In this document: positions 35,451-44,100 of the stretch, piece by piece
How the letters are laid out: each line of letters begins with the position of its first letter
How positions within the stretch are numbered: position 1 is the stretch's first letter
Assembly (NCBI GenBank): GCA_934718275.1
Contig: CAKUZD010000001.1
Span: 248,001 to 312,000, forward strand
DNA length: 64,000 bases
Direction: 5' to 3'
Origin: an uncultured Candidatus Melainabacteria bacterium
Lineage (GTDB): Bacteria; Cyanobacteriota; Vampirovibrionia; Gastranaerophilales; Gastranaerophilaceae
Notes under the pieces: generated by a model
Told to the model about the DNA's origin: nothing
Databases searched by the model: none
The model's input: the letters and a program-made list of their open reading frames with translations, nothing else
Translations under genes and position numbers: made by a program

Positions 35451-35858
35451 TTATTCAGCAGCCTTTTTCAAAGCATTAGTAACAACTTCCGGCATTCTTC
35501 TGTACAATTTACCGGCCTCATTTATAGCTACTACATCAAATTCTGCTTTTATAAAAATCTTTTCATCATTTTTGGATTTTATAATCTGACCGAATGTAAC
35601 CGACAGACTATTGAATTTTTCAATCCATGTTTCAATAATAATATCATCATTCAAACGAGCAGAAGCTTTGTAACGAACATTCATGTTAGCAACAGGAAGA
35701 AGAACATCGTTGTTTTTCATCGCAACTAAATCTAAGCCAAGCATATCACAAAGGTCTACACGTCCTTTTTCCATCCATCTCAAATATGCACCATGCCATA
35801 CTACACCATAAGCATCTGTATCTGAATAATAAACTTTAGTTTCAAAAATATGTTTCAT
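35451..35858 (-). CDS. Acyl-CoA thioesterase, 4HBT/YbgC type
   Basis: A hotdog-fold thioesterase hydrolysing short or 4-hydroxybenzoyl-type acyl-CoA. Start is the ATG at 35858 (135 residues); the longer frame to 35918 would add 20 hydrophobic residues and run into the rubredoxin gene's leader. The YbgC signature VYYSDTDAYGVVWHGAYLRWMEKGRVDLCDMLGL is largely present: the Asp in SDTDAYGVV is the catalytic residue, WHG the loop and RWMEKGR the conserved helix start. In many bacteria YbgC sits with Tol-Pal; no Tol-Pal genes are here. Divergent from the rubredoxin gene with only 33 bases between starts. Confidence 0.85.
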   Translation of the reverse strand: MKHIFETKVYYSDTDAYGVVWHGAYLRWMEKGRVDLCDMLGLDLVAMKNNDVLLPVANMNVRYKASARLNDDIIIETWIEKFNSLSVTFGQIIKSKNDEKIFIKAEFDVVAINEAGKLYRRMPEVVTNALKKAAE

Positions 35859-35891
35859 AATAAGTAAATTATAACACAAAAGGAGAAAAAT

Positions 35892-36026
35892 ATGAAATAT
35901 CAATGTGACGTATGTCAATGGGTTTATGACGAAGAAAAAGAAGGTAAAAAATTTGAAGAATTACCAACTACCTATGAATGCCCAATTTGTGGAGCAACAA
36001 AAGACATGTTCTCAAAACTCGAATAA
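35892..36026 (+). CDS. Rubredoxin
   Basis: A 44-residue one-iron electron carrier. MKYQCDVCQWVYDEEKEGK has the first knuckle C5-x2-C8, and YECPICGATKDMF the second C30-x2-C33, with the conserved Trp/Tyr core of rubredoxin. It is shorter than typical (about 52) and lacks the usual GDP-x-x-G-I-x-x-G-T-x-F-x-x-L-P-x-x-W linker; a charged EGKKFEELPTT replaces it. RBS AAGGAG six bases upstream. Such proteins usually deliver electrons to peroxide or superoxide reductases in anaerobes; no such partner is adjacent. Confidence 0.9.
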   Translation: MKYQCDVCQWVYDEEKEGKKFEELPTTYECPICGATKDMFSKLE

Positions 36027-36087
36027 TACAAAGTCTGAAATTACAACCTACCAACTTTTTTGACACAACAATTACACAATAGCATTA

Positions 36088-36121
36088 AAAAAGGCTTTCA
36101 GATATTTTCTGAAAGCCTTTA
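36088..36121 (-). terminator. Terminator of tRNA-Pro
   Basis: Inverted repeat AAAGGCTTTCAGA / TCTGAAAGCCTTT with T run on the minus strand, just 3' of tRNA-Pro. Confidence 0.88.
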
Positions 36122-36128
36122 ATTTAAA

Positions 36129-36205
36129 TGGTCGGGATGACACGATTTGAACGTGCGACCCCCTCGTCCCAAGCGAGGTGCGCTACCAAGCTGCGCCACA
36201 TCCCG
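36129..36205 (-). tRNA. tRNA-Pro (anticodon TGG)
   Basis: Minus-strand cloverleaf with acceptor CGGGATG/CATCCCG, D-arm GGCGCAGCTTGGTAGCGC, anticodon stem CCTCG/CGAGG enclosing CTTGGGA (anticodon UGG), T-arm containing GTTCAAATC, discriminator A and encoded CCA. The 5' CGG start is typical of bacterial proline tRNAs. Confidence 0.95.
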
Positions 36206-36362
36206 TCACTGCTGACAAGATTTAGTGTATTATAAACAAATTTTATAGTCAAGTGTTTTTATAAATATTTTTATTTCAAATAACTTAAACAAGTTCTTAA
36301 TAAAAACCAAAGTTTACAATTTATTGACTTGACTAATATTTTATAATAACCTTTTAGAAGAT

Positions 36363-36391
36363 GTCATTCTGAGATAGATTAGAAATTCTTC
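36363..36391 (+). repeat. Diverged copy of the GTCATTCTGAG repeat
   Basis: Starts GTCATTCTGAG, as in the hairpin block at 9.9-10.7 kb, and ends near an AGAAATTCTTCGC stretch. It lies in the 425-base interval before yidC that also holds tRNA-Pro. Confidence 0.5.
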
Positions 36392-36451
36392 GCAAGACTC
36401 GGAAGGACAATTCTAAAGTCGAAGAATTTAATATTAAGAGGATTAGGGAAA

Positions 36452-37540
36452 TTGGATTTTACTACTTTAACTATTGAAGCATTAAAAGCTTTAGCTTCTA
36501 TTGTTGGCAGCTACGGACTTGCAATTATATTATTAACTATTGTTGTCAGACTTGCGATGTGGCCATTAAATGTATCACAACAACGTTCAATGAAGATGAT
36601 GCAATCATTACAGCCAAAAATCAAGGCAATTCAGGACAGATATAAAAATGATCCGCAAAGGATGCAACAAAAGCTCATGGAATTCTATAAAGAACATAAA
36701 TTTAATCCTATGGGTGGCTGTTTACCATTACTAATACAATTACCAATATTTATTCTATTGTATTCAGCATTAATGAGCCCTCAATTTATTCAAATTGCCG
36801 GAGACGCATCTTTCGGATTTTTAGGAAGATTAGATACTACATTACGCGCCACTGCAGGTCGCTCTTATGACGGCACTTTTGGCGTATCTCAAGGCGATAC
36901 TTTTACTATTGGAAAAACTGCAAAAGTATATCTTCCAAATGAAACAATTGAAAATGTAAAAGTTAAAAATGCAGCAAAGGCTATTGAAATTCAAGGAGAA
37001 TTCAAACCGGGAGAAACTGTAGACTTTAAAATTGATTTAGATCATTTAGATTTAAAATTTGCACAGTTAGACCAAATAGAGAAAGCTGAAATTGCTGTTA
37101 CTGATATGTCTAACAAAGAAATTGAAAATATTACATTTACAAAAGAGGGAAGTATTTTAGCTGCATCTGTTCCAACAACTGCCGCATCGAGATCTTTCCA
37201 TTGGGATGTATTTGCTTTAATCGCATTATTTGCACTAACAATGTTTGCTTCTCAAAAAATAATGATGGCAACGAATAAACCTAAAGATGGCGCAGTTGAC
37301 CCAACTCAAGAAGCTATCCAAAAATCAATGGGAACATTCATGCCTATTATGATTATTGGGACATTTGTAATTATCCCAATTCCTGCAGGTGTATTATTAT
37401 ACTTGGTAACAAGCAACGTTATACAAATAATTCAAACTGTTATTGTTAACAAACAAATTGATGCTGAACAAGCTAGGACTGACGTTTTGGCAAGTGATTC
37501 AGATGTTGCCGGAGCAAAACAAATTAAATCAAAAGAATAA
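36452..37540 (+). CDS. yidC: Membrane protein insertase YidC/Oxa1 family with enlarged loop
   Basis: Inserts membrane proteins with or without SecYEG. 362 residues with five membrane segments and no N-terminal P1 domain. The core is canonical: YGLAIILLTIVVRLAMWPLN, the QQRSMKMMQSLQPKIKAIQDRY amphipathic arm, NPMGGCLPLLIQLPIFILLYSAL, then DVFALIALFALTMFASQKIM and PAGVLLYLVTSNVIQIIQT. Between the second and third conserved helices lies an insertion of about 120-130 residues (about 115-245) that is beta-strand-like and polar, where most YidC have a loop of 25-35. A TTG start with AAGAGGATTAGGG before it is chosen; no ATG lies nearby upstream. Confidence 0.9.
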   Translation: MDFTTLTIEALKALASIVGSYGLAIILLTIVVRLAMWPLNVSQQRSMKMMQSLQPKIKAIQDRYKNDPQRMQQKLMEFYKEHKFNPMGGCLPLLIQLPIFILLYSALMSPQFIQIAGDASFGFLGRLDTTLRATAGRSYDGTFGVSQGDTFTIGKTAKVYLPNETIENVKVKNAAKAIEIQGEFKPGETVDFKIDLDHLDLKFAQLDQIEKAEIAVTDMSNKEIENITFTKEGSILAASVPTTAASRSFHWDVFALIALFALTMFASQKIMMATNKPKDGAVDPTQEAIQKSMGTFMPIMIIGTFVIIPIPAGVLLYLVTSNVIQIIQTVIVNKQIDAEQARTDVLASDSDVAGAKQIKSKE

Positions 37541-37590
37541 ATAGCATGCCTCAAATTTTTAAATTTAATTTTGAGCAGGAGTGATAAAAA

Positions 37591-38655
37591 ATGTTACTTT
37601 CAGAATATGATTACAATTTACCGGAAGAATTAATTGCACAGATGCCGGCAGATAAAAGAGAAAATTCAAAAATGATGGTTCTAAACCGAAAGGATAGAAC
37701 CATCACTCATAAACATTTCTATGACATTATAGACTTAATAGAACCTAATACATTGTTAGTTATGAATAATACTAAAGTTCTTCCGGCAAGGTTAATTGGA
37801 CATAAAGATACCGGCGCAAAAATTGAAGTATTTTTGTTAAAGCAGAATAACAAAACAAAAAAAACAAATGAAGAAGTTTGGGAAGTTTTAATAAAACCGT
37901 CTAAAAGAGTCAAACCTGACACTATAATTAAGATTAGTGATGAATTGTCAGTCAAAGCTATTAAACGCCTTGAAGAAAATGGAGAATGGCTTGTTGAACT
38001 TTTATTTGACGGTAACAACGTTTTAGATGTACTGCATAGAAACGGAAATATCCCACTTCCTCCATACATTCAACGAAAAATACAAAATGAAGATTTAAAA
38101 AAACTGGACTTTGAACGTTATCAAACTGTTTATGCGCAGGATGAAGGTTCTGTAGCTGCACCGACTGCAGGTTTGCATTTTACCAAAGAAATATTGCACA
38201 AGCTTGAAGAAAAAGGGGTTGAATTAGCTTATGTAACACTCAATGTAGGACTAGGAACATTTCGCCCTGTTCAATGCGAAAACGTTGAAAACCACAAAAT
38301 GCACTCAGAAACTTTCGAAATTCCACAAAAGGCGGCAGACCAAATAAACAGAGCCAAAAAAGAAGGTAAAAAAATTGTTGCAGTTGGAACCACAACAGTT
38401 CGAACTCTTGAAACTGCATACCAAAAATTTGGATGTATTAAACCTTGCCATGACCACTCTGAATTATTTATTTATCCTCCTTATGAATTCAAAGTCATTG
38501 ATAACTTAATAACAAATTTCCATTTACCAAAATCAACACTTTTAATGTTGGTAAGCGCATTAGCCGGGAAAGACTTCATTTTTGAAGCATACAAAGAAGC
38601 TATTGAAAACAAATACAGATTTTTCTCCTACGGAGATTGTATGTATATTTGTTAA
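37591..38655 (+). CDS. queA: tRNA preQ1 ribosyltransferase-isomerase QueA
   Basis: Transfers and isomerises the ribosyl of SAM to 7-aminomethyl-7-deazaguanine-modified tRNA, the epoxyqueuosine step. 354 residues, with ELIAQMPADKRENSKMMVLNR, LPARLIGHKDTGAKIEVFLLK, the QTVYAQDEGSVAAPTAGLHFT region, AYVTLNVGLGTFRPVQ, ENHKMHSE, VAVGTTTVRTLE and the C-terminal NLITNFHLPKSTLLMLVSALAG. All are family hallmarks. RBS GCAGGAGTGAT eight bases before the ATG. No queuosine synthesis genes lie beside it; the leader contains a weak CTCAAA/TTTGAG inverted repeat. Confidence 0.96.
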   Translation: MLLSEYDYNLPEELIAQMPADKRENSKMMVLNRKDRTITHKHFYDIIDLIEPNTLLVMNNTKVLPARLIGHKDTGAKIEVFLLKQNNKTKKTNEEVWEVLIKPSKRVKPDTIIKISDELSVKAIKRLEENGEWLVELLFDGNNVLDVLHRNGNIPLPPYIQRKIQNEDLKKLDFERYQTVYAQDEGSVAAPTAGLHFTKEILHKLEEKGVELAYVTLNVGLGTFRPVQCENVENHKMHSETFEIPQKAADQINRAKKEGKKIVAVGTTTVRTLETAYQKFGCIKPCHDHSELFIYPPYEFKVIDNLITNFHLPKSTLLMLVSALAGKDFIFEAYKEAIENKYRFFSYGDCMYIC

Positions 38656-38771
38656 TTTATCCACCCTTTGACATTTTTCAAAAAATCATTAATTCAAATG
38701 ATATACAACTCTATTCATAGATGTAGAATATAATTGTAGGATTAGGTAGAAAAATTTTTCAGAGGGAAACA

Positions 38772-39485
38772 ATGTTCTCACAATTTATACAAAATTTATT
38801 AAATACAGGTGGACAAACTCAAGCTATGCAGAGATACACTCAACTTAGCAACAAAGTTAGTAGTATCAATAAAGAGTCTCAAAACCCACTTGATGCAATT
38901 TATCCAAACAATAACAATATAAATTCTCCCTCTTTTGAAAAAGTTTTGCAATCTTCAACAAAATCTAATTTTGGCACACTTTTACTTGATCCTCAATTTA
39001 AAAACGTAAATGCAAATATTGTAAAACAATCTCCTCAAATTAGCCTAAATAGAGCTCTTGAAGAAGCTGCCGCTTTGCAAGCCAATATTCCTGCACAAAA
39101 AACTTCTACAAAATCCCAAGTTTTAAATGTTGTTAACCAAATTTCTAAAAAATATGATGTAGATGAAAAACTTGTACAAGCTTTAATTAAACAAGAGTCA
39201 GGGTTTAATCCTAAAGCGAAATCAAAATCGGGAGCTATGGGATTAATGCAATTGATGCCTTCAACAGCAAAAAATTTAGGCGTACAAGACCCATACAACA
39301 TGGTTCAAAATGTTGAAGGTGGGGTTAAATATTTGAAATCAATGTTAAACAAATATAACGGAAATGTAATTCTTGCACTAGCTGCATACAATGCAGGCCC
39401 TAACGCTGTAGATAAATACTCCGGAGTACCGCCTTACAAAGAAACACAAAATTACGTAAAGAATATCTTAGCAAACTATTTGTAA
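38772..39485 (+). CDS. Lytic transglycosylase (SLT domain)
   Basis: Peptidoglycan-cleaving enzyme making 1,6-anhydro-MurNAc ends. 237 residues. The C-terminal SLT domain has catalytic Glu in KQESGFNPKAKSKSGAMGLMQLMP (Glu near residue 143), then YNMVQNVEGGVKYLKSML and LALAAYNAGPNAV. The first 110 residues are Asn/Gln/Ser-rich and extended, with no signal peptide; the protein may use another route or be a secreted pilus/phage-like tail factor. Close to but separate from the MCE/LpxK pair downstream. A short AT-rich tract with GGATTAGGTAG lies upstream; its relation to the shared motif elsewhere is weak. Confidence 0.85.
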   Translation: MFSQFIQNLLNTGGQTQAMQRYTQLSNKVSSINKESQNPLDAIYPNNNNINSPSFEKVLQSSTKSNFGTLLLDPQFKNVNANIVKQSPQISLNRALEEAAALQANIPAQKTSTKSQVLNVVNQISKKYDVDEKLVQALIKQESGFNPKAKSKSGAMGLMQLMPSTAKNLGVQDPYNMVQNVEGGVKYLKSMLNKYNGNVILALAAYNAGPNAVDKYSGVPPYKETQNYVKNILANYL

Positions 39486-39570
39486 TAATTTAGCCTTTTT
39501 AAGCAGTCTAAATTATTGCCCTCTTTGCTTGTTTTTGTTACAATAAATTCATAAATAAGAAAGGTAGCAA

Positions 39571-40932
39571 ATGAAATTTTCATCATCATTTAAAGTAGGG
39601 CTTTTAACTTTATTATCACTCATTTTATTAATTGGGGTTGTGTTTAAAGTAAAAGGAAGAACTTTTTCTTCTGCAGACAGAGTAGAAATCCAATTTAAAG
39701 ATGTAAACGGCATGCGCCCCGGAGCAGGTGTTCAAATGATGGGATTAAGGGTTGGTCAAGTTGAAGAAATTACTCCCGTTATTGATGGTGAAAACAGTTA
39801 TGTTAAAGTAAAATTTGTAATAACTGACCCAAATGTAGAAATACCAAAAGCCTCTACATTTTCTATTCAACAGTCAGGTTTAATCGGAGAGTTGTTTTTA
39901 GAAATCACTCCTCCTAAAATTCGTACTGTTTACATACCTATGCTAAATAAAGACATTCTATATAAAGATGATAATGTCCAAATGAAATTGGACAAAAAGT
40001 ATTACGATGTAGGAAAAATAAAAAATATAGAAGTCGTTTCAAGAGATATAGTACCTTTTAATGTAAAAGACAGAATTAAAACAAACTATGCTTACAAAAT
40101 TGATTATGTAATCAACCTTCCCGGGCTTATATTACCGGAATTTTTAAAAGGAAAAGTTGTTAGAGAACAAGGGACAAACAAACTTTTAATCTCTACTCTT
40201 GACGACATAACATTACCATATCCAAAACAAACATCTCCTTACACAATAGTTGAACCAATGAGAATTGCAGATTTTATGGATTGGCAATATCGAGCAGCAG
40301 AATCATTAACAGAAACAAATAAAAAAATTAATGACTTACTTTCAGACCAAGTTATTGCAGAGTTAAAAATGTCTGTTCGCAATATTAACTCTTTAACCGG
40401 TCAAACAAGTATTACAATGGGTAAACTTAATACCTTAATTGATAATTCCAGCAGTGATTTAGAACAATTAATGGTCATGATGGATAAAGCAACCACTGAT
40501 TTTAATATGCTGTCTTACAACATCAATAATATTATTGGAGACCCTCAATTTAAAACAACAATTATGTCTACTGCAGACTCTGTTGATAAGCTGTCCCAAA
40601 ACCTTAACAAGATTATTGGAGATGAAAAAGAAGCAGAACAAATGGCTGAAGATTTGCGAGCAATTACACATAATGTTAACGAAATCAGCGGTTATGTAAA
40701 TTCAATGACCAAAGATGATCAATTAAAGAAAGACATAAATAGAGCTGTCGCAAATGTAAATACTGCTATGGTAGATATCTCTACTACACTAAATACGGTT
40801 AACAAATTAACTCCGGACAAGAAAACAGAATTGCAATCAATTATTGAAGATACAAGAGAAACAACTTGTAATTTAAGAAAATTTTCTGAAAAACTAAATA
40901 AAAGATTTTTACTTTGGAGATTAATGTTCTAA
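39571..40932 (+). CDS. MCE-domain (MlaD-like) lipid transport protein
   Basis: Periplasmic subunit of an MCE lipid transporter. 453 residues: an N-terminal transmembrane anchor (about 9-26), then an MCE domain with VEIQFKDVNGMRPGAGVQMMGLRVGQVEEI and a FSIQQSGLIGELFLEI strand. After that comes a long region of helical repeats rich in Asn/Asp (about 240-450), as in the long MCE proteins of the cyanobacterial lineage, where the C-terminal helices form a bundle or needle. The usual permease (MlaE) and ATPase (MlaF) genes are not adjacent. The 3' end overlaps lpxK by one base, so the two are co-expressed, linking lipid transport and lipid A. Confidence 0.88.
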   Translation: MKFSSSFKVGLLTLLSLILLIGVVFKVKGRTFSSADRVEIQFKDVNGMRPGAGVQMMGLRVGQVEEITPVIDGENSYVKVKFVITDPNVEIPKASTFSIQQSGLIGELFLEITPPKIRTVYIPMLNKDILYKDDNVQMKLDKKYYDVGKIKNIEVVSRDIVPFNVKDRIKTNYAYKIDYVINLPGLILPEFLKGKVVREQGTNKLLISTLDDITLPYPKQTSPYTIVEPMRIADFMDWQYRAAESLTETNKKINDLLSDQVIAELKMSVRNINSLTGQTSITMGKLNTLIDNSSSDLEQLMVMMDKATTDFNMLSYNINNIIGDPQFKTTIMSTADSVDKLSQNLNKIIGDEKEAEQMAEDLRAITHNVNEISGYVNSMTKDDQLKKDINRAVANVNTAMVDISTTLNTVNKLTPDKKTELQSIIEDTRETTCNLRKFSEKLNKRFLLWRLMF

Positions 40933-41942
40933 TGAATTTTAAAACAGAAATAACAAAAATTCACTATGACAAAAATGCTGCAGGTTTCTTAGTAAAACTT
41001 TTAGAGTTTGCATCTGTTTTTTACGGGATAGGTAGTGGTTTAAAAAATAAACTATATGATACCAAAATTCTGAAACCTAAAAAAGTTAATGCATTTGTCA
41101 TTTCAGTTGGCAACATTACAACAGGAGGAGTTGGAAAAACTCCGGTAGTTGCGGAAATTGCCAAATATTTAACCTCAAAAGGAGAAAAAGTTGCAATTAT
41201 TTCAAGAGGTTATGGCGGAAAACTTTCTAACAAAAATATTAATATAATTTCTGACGGGAAAAATATTTTTTATAATGCAAGATTAGCCGGAGACGAACCT
41301 TTTTGGCTTGCTCAAAATTGTAAAGAAACAATTGTCGTAACGACCAAAAATCGTTATGCCGGTGCAAAATTCGCTATTGAAAAATTTGGAGTAACACAAA
41401 TTATTCTTGATGATGGTTTTCAACATAGAAAACTTCATAGAGACCTGGATATAGTCCTTATGGATAGCAAAATGGGATTCGGGAATGAGAAACTTCTTCC
41501 TGCCGGCCCATTGAGAGAAGGTATGGAGGCTTTCTCAAGAATTAACAAATTGGTTGTTGTAAGTAAAGATACAGACCATTCTCGCGCAGAAAAAATTGCC
41601 AAAATAATGTCAAAAAAAATGAAAGTAAAAACTGTTGTTTGTGTAACTGAGCCTGATTTTGTATATAACATAAAAACAAACGAAAAACTTGAAGATAATG
41701 CTAAAATAACTGCAATTTGCGCCATTGGTCAACCAAAACAATTTTATCAGTTTTTAAACAATTATGAAATTAAACAAACAATTGATTTTGACGACCATCA
41801 CATGTATACAGAAAACGAGTTGCCTTCCGGCATAATTGTAACAACAGAAAAAGATGCTGTTAAAATGAAGGATTTCACACGCAACGACATCTATGCTTTA
41901 AAATTAAAAACCTCTATTGATGTTGAATTTTTATTAGATTAA
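40932..41942 (+). CDS. lpxK: Tetraacyldisaccharide 4'-kinase LpxK
   Basis: Phosphorylates lipid A precursor at the 4' position. Start is ATG 40932, which shares its A with the upstream stop (TAATG); an internal upstream Met is inside the MCE gene. 336 residues: an N-terminal hydrophobic helix, Walker A-like GNITTGGVGKTPVV, RGYGGK, AGDEPFWLAQ, Walker B LDDGFQHRKLHRDLDIVLMD, and LPAGPLREG. All are LpxK landmarks. Its presence shows the organism makes lipid A, i.e. an LPS-bearing outer membrane. No other lpx gene lies in the window. Confidence 0.94.
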   Translation: MNFKTEITKIHYDKNAAGFLVKLLEFASVFYGIGSGLKNKLYDTKILKPKKVNAFVISVGNITTGGVGKTPVVAEIAKYLTSKGEKVAIISRGYGGKLSNKNINIISDGKNIFYNARLAGDEPFWLAQNCKETIVVTTKNRYAGAKFAIEKFGVTQIILDDGFQHRKLHRDLDIVLMDSKMGFGNEKLLPAGPLREGMEAFSRINKLVVVSKDTDHSRAEKIAKIMSKKMKVKTVVCVTEPDFVYNIKTNEKLEDNAKITAICAIGQPKQFYQFLNNYEIKQTIDFDDHHMYTENELPSGIIVTTEKDAVKMKDFTRNDIYALKLKTSIDVEFLLD

Positions 41943-42000
41943 TGATAACTTTCATATAAAAGAATGTGTACTTTTTACAAAAAAACATTATCATATAAAT

Positions 42001-42531
42001 ATGAAAAAACTTTTATTTATAATCTTAATACTATTCTGCTTTGCAGGAAATTATGCTCTCGCAGACGGAGATTTGTGGGATAATTTTGGAGATCAAAATA
42101 CCTATGGACAAAAAGCCGTAACTGATCAGGATTTTCAAAAAGCATTGGATAGCAAGAAAACTAAAAAGAAAAAAAACAAAAACATTCCCAAAGGAGAAAG
42201 TTTTTCTCAAAGTAATGAAACTGAAGCTATTACAAATACAAGTAAAGAACTTCCAATTCTATTAATACCTTTGACTTTAAAGGTTGGTGACGGAATAATT
42301 CCAATTGGTCATTATCAAGTTGAAGGAATAAAAGAAAACGGACAAATTTTCTTAGAACTATACCAAGGGCATACCGTTATTGCAAAACTTCCTGCAGAAG
42401 AAACAAATGACGATTTTGGAGAACAATCTATCAACTTCGTAAAACTTATCCCACATGGCGATTACCATGTTCAAATTATATATGGTTGTATTGATTTTAA
42501 CGCCTATTCAGTAATTGACATTGATGAATAG
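42001..42531 (+). CDS. Secreted protein of unknown function
   Basis: 176 residues. Signal peptide MKKLLFIILILFCFAGNYALA, then a low-complexity stretch with a KKTKKKKNKNIP basic cluster (about 50-62) and a Ser/Thr-rich linker. From about residue 80 there is a beta-rich domain with LTLKVGDGIIPIGHYQVEGI, FLELYQGHTVIAKLPA and HGDYHVQIIYGCIDF, the last two strands forming an obvious sandwich. Not assigned; the fold might be an Ig-like or DUF2911-like domain. It lies between lpxK and deoB with no overlap. Confidence 0.6.
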   Translation: MKKLLFIILILFCFAGNYALADGDLWDNFGDQNTYGQKAVTDQDFQKALDSKKTKKKKNKNIPKGESFSQSNETEAITNTSKELPILLIPLTLKVGDGIIPIGHYQVEGIKENGQIFLELYQGHTVIAKLPAEETNDDFGEQSINFVKLIPHGDYHVQIIYGCIDFNAYSVIDIDE

Positions 42532-42567
42532 TATTGCTAAAATTGGGATAAGAAAAGGGGTGTAAAT

Positions 42568-43746
42568 ATGAAAAGAGCAATTGTAATGGTTATTGATTCT
42601 ATGGGTACAGGCGCTATGCCTGATTGTCAAGAATTTAACGATATACCGGAATGCAACACTTTAAAACATGTTTGTGAATTTAACAACGGATTAAATGTTC
42701 CTAACATGGAGAAAATGGGACTTGGAAATATTCAAGATTATGAAGGTATAAAAAAAGTTGAAAACCCTACTGCACAGTATGGAATTATGGAAGAAAAGTC
42801 TAAGGGTAAAGATACAACTACAGGACATTGGGAAATGGCAGGTATTGTATCGGCAAAACCTTTTGCAACATTTCCGGAAGGTTTTCCTCAAGAACTTGTT
42901 GAAGAATTTATAAAAGAAACTAATTGCGGAGGAATTTTAGCAAACAAACCTGCAAGCGGAACTGCAATTATTACAGAACTTAATGAAGAACATCATAAAA
43001 CAAAATTTCCAATTGTTTACACCAGTGCTGACAGTGTTTTCCAAATCGCAGTTGATACTGATTTAATCCCACTTGAAACTCTTTATCAATGGTGCACAAT
43101 AGCTAGAAAAATTTTAGATAATGGGAATTGGAATGTTTCCAGAGTAATTGCAAGACCTTACAAAATTATTGATGGAAAGCCTACAAGAATTTCTAAAGAC
43201 AGAAGGGACTATTCAATGATACCTCCGCACTCGGTATTAAATGATATTAAAGCAGCCGGAGCTAAGGTTATTGGGATTGGTAAAATTGAGGACATTTTCT
43301 CAAAATCAGGCATTACGCACGCTATACATACAGGTTGCAATAAAGAAGGCTTAGAACTTACGCTAAAAGCTGTTAAAAATGAATTAGATTTAGATAAAAT
43401 AGCTTATAACCCAAATACTCAATTTACAAATGATGCGTCATTTATTTTTACAAATCTTGTAGATACAGACATGCTTTTTGGCCATAGAAATGATGCCAAA
43501 GGCTATGGTAAAGCTATTGAAGAAATTGATACCTATGTTGATGACATAGTAAATTCTATGACTAATGAAGATTTGTTAATAATAACAGCGGACCATGGCT
43601 GTGACCCAACTGTTGCAGGAACAGACCATACAAGAGAATATGTTCCAATCCTTATATTTAATAAAAAACAAAAAGGTGAAAACCTTGGTATGATAAAAGG
43701 TTTTGACTATATTGCCAATAGAATAAAAAGTTGGTTAGAAATATAG
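42568..43746 (+). CDS. deoB: Phosphopentomutase DeoB
   Basis: Interconverts ribose- or deoxyribose-1-phosphate and 5-phosphate in nucleoside breakdown and salvage. 392 residues of the alkaline-phosphatase superfamily: MVIDSMGTGAMPD with the first metal Asp, GKDTTTGHWEMAG with the catalytic Thr, GTAIITELNEEHHK, HSVLNDIKAAGAKVIGIGKIEDIFS, then the C-terminal metal sites DTDMLFGHRNDAKGYGKAIEEID and ITADHGCDPTVAGTDHTREYVPIL. RBS AAAGGGG. No other nucleoside catabolism genes are nearby. Confidence 0.95.
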   Translation: MKRAIVMVIDSMGTGAMPDCQEFNDIPECNTLKHVCEFNNGLNVPNMEKMGLGNIQDYEGIKKVENPTAQYGIMEEKSKGKDTTTGHWEMAGIVSAKPFATFPEGFPQELVEEFIKETNCGGILANKPASGTAIITELNEEHHKTKFPIVYTSADSVFQIAVDTDLIPLETLYQWCTIARKILDNGNWNVSRVIARPYKIIDGKPTRISKDRRDYSMIPPHSVLNDIKAAGAKVIGIGKIEDIFSKSGITHAIHTGCNKEGLELTLKAVKNELDLDKIAYNPNTQFTNDASFIFTNLVDTDMLFGHRNDAKGYGKAIEEIDTYVDDIVNSMTNEDLLIITADHGCDPTVAGTDHTREYVPILIFNKKQKGENLGMIKGFDYIANRIKSWLEI

Positions 43747-43754
43747 TTATACAA

Positions 43755-43783
43755 TTGAAATTTAAAATCTTTTATATTATAAT
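43755..43783 (+). promoter_or_regulatory. Promoter of the ferredoxin gene
   Basis: TTGAAA, 17 bases, TATAAT: an almost perfect sigma-70 promoter about 50 bases before the ferredoxin ATG. Confidence 0.85.
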
Positions 43784-43787
43784 CAAT

Positions 43788-43807
43788 ATTGTGAAGAAAT
43801 TCACAAT
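43788..43807. promoter_or_regulatory. Palindrome at the ferredoxin transcription start
   Basis: Perfect 8-bp inverted repeat ATTGTGAA / TTCACAAT with a 4-base GAAA centre, starting 4 bases after the -10 box. It spans the predicted start site, so either an operator or a 5' hairpin with a GAAA tetraloop. The TGTGA/TCACA halves resemble CRP/FNR-family half-sites, but no regulator is known here. Confidence 0.55.
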
Positions 43808-43835
43808 TGTATAAAAACATAAGGAGAAAGTAGAA

Positions 43836-44012
43836 ATGACAGTAACAGTAAACGATTCTTGTATCGGATGCGGCGCTTGCGAATCAATTTGCGATGCAGT
43901 ATTCTCAGTAGATGGAACAGCTCTAGTTGATGAAGCAGCAGTTGCAGATAATATGGATTGCGTAAAAGAAGCAGCAGAAGCTTGCCCTGTATCGGCAATC
44001 GAAGTTGAATAG
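43836..44012 (+). CDS. 2[4Fe-4S] ferredoxin
   Basis: A 58-residue, acidic, low-potential electron carrier. The first cluster site CIGCGACESIC (C9-x2-C12-x2-C15-x3-C19) is complete. The second shows C42 and C50-P, with the intervening sequence VKEAAEACPVSAIEVE, so one cluster is certain and the second may be missing, since a full C-x2-C-x2-C set is absent. The single-cluster form with a C-terminal CP is common in this family. RBS AAGGAG, strong promoter, terminator 30 bases after: a well-expressed single gene. Confidence 0.93.
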   Translation: MTVTVNDSCIGCGACESICDAVFSVDGTALVDEAAVADNMDCVKEAAEACPVSAIEVE

Positions 44013-44040
44013 TTTTAAATAAAAAAAATATTTAACAGTA

Positions 44041-44070
44041 AAAAAGTTCGGTTTATAACCGAACTTTTTT
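44041..44070. terminator. Terminator after ferredoxin
   Basis: Long perfect stem AAAAAGTTCGGTT/AACCGAACTTTTT with a TAT loop; it can serve the ferredoxin gene on the plus strand and the convergent minus-strand gene ending at 44101. Confidence 0.9.
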
Positions 44071-44100
44071 GCTACATATCACATAACTATATACATAATC

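Noticed and set aside
5166..36205. tRNA genes as integration sites
   Set aside because: No integrase, repeat of the tRNA 3' end, or phage gene lies near either tRNA.
43801..43998. Minus-strand 65-residue ORF
   Set aside because: Antisense shadow of the ferredoxin gene, Leu-rich because of the GAA/GCA codons opposite.
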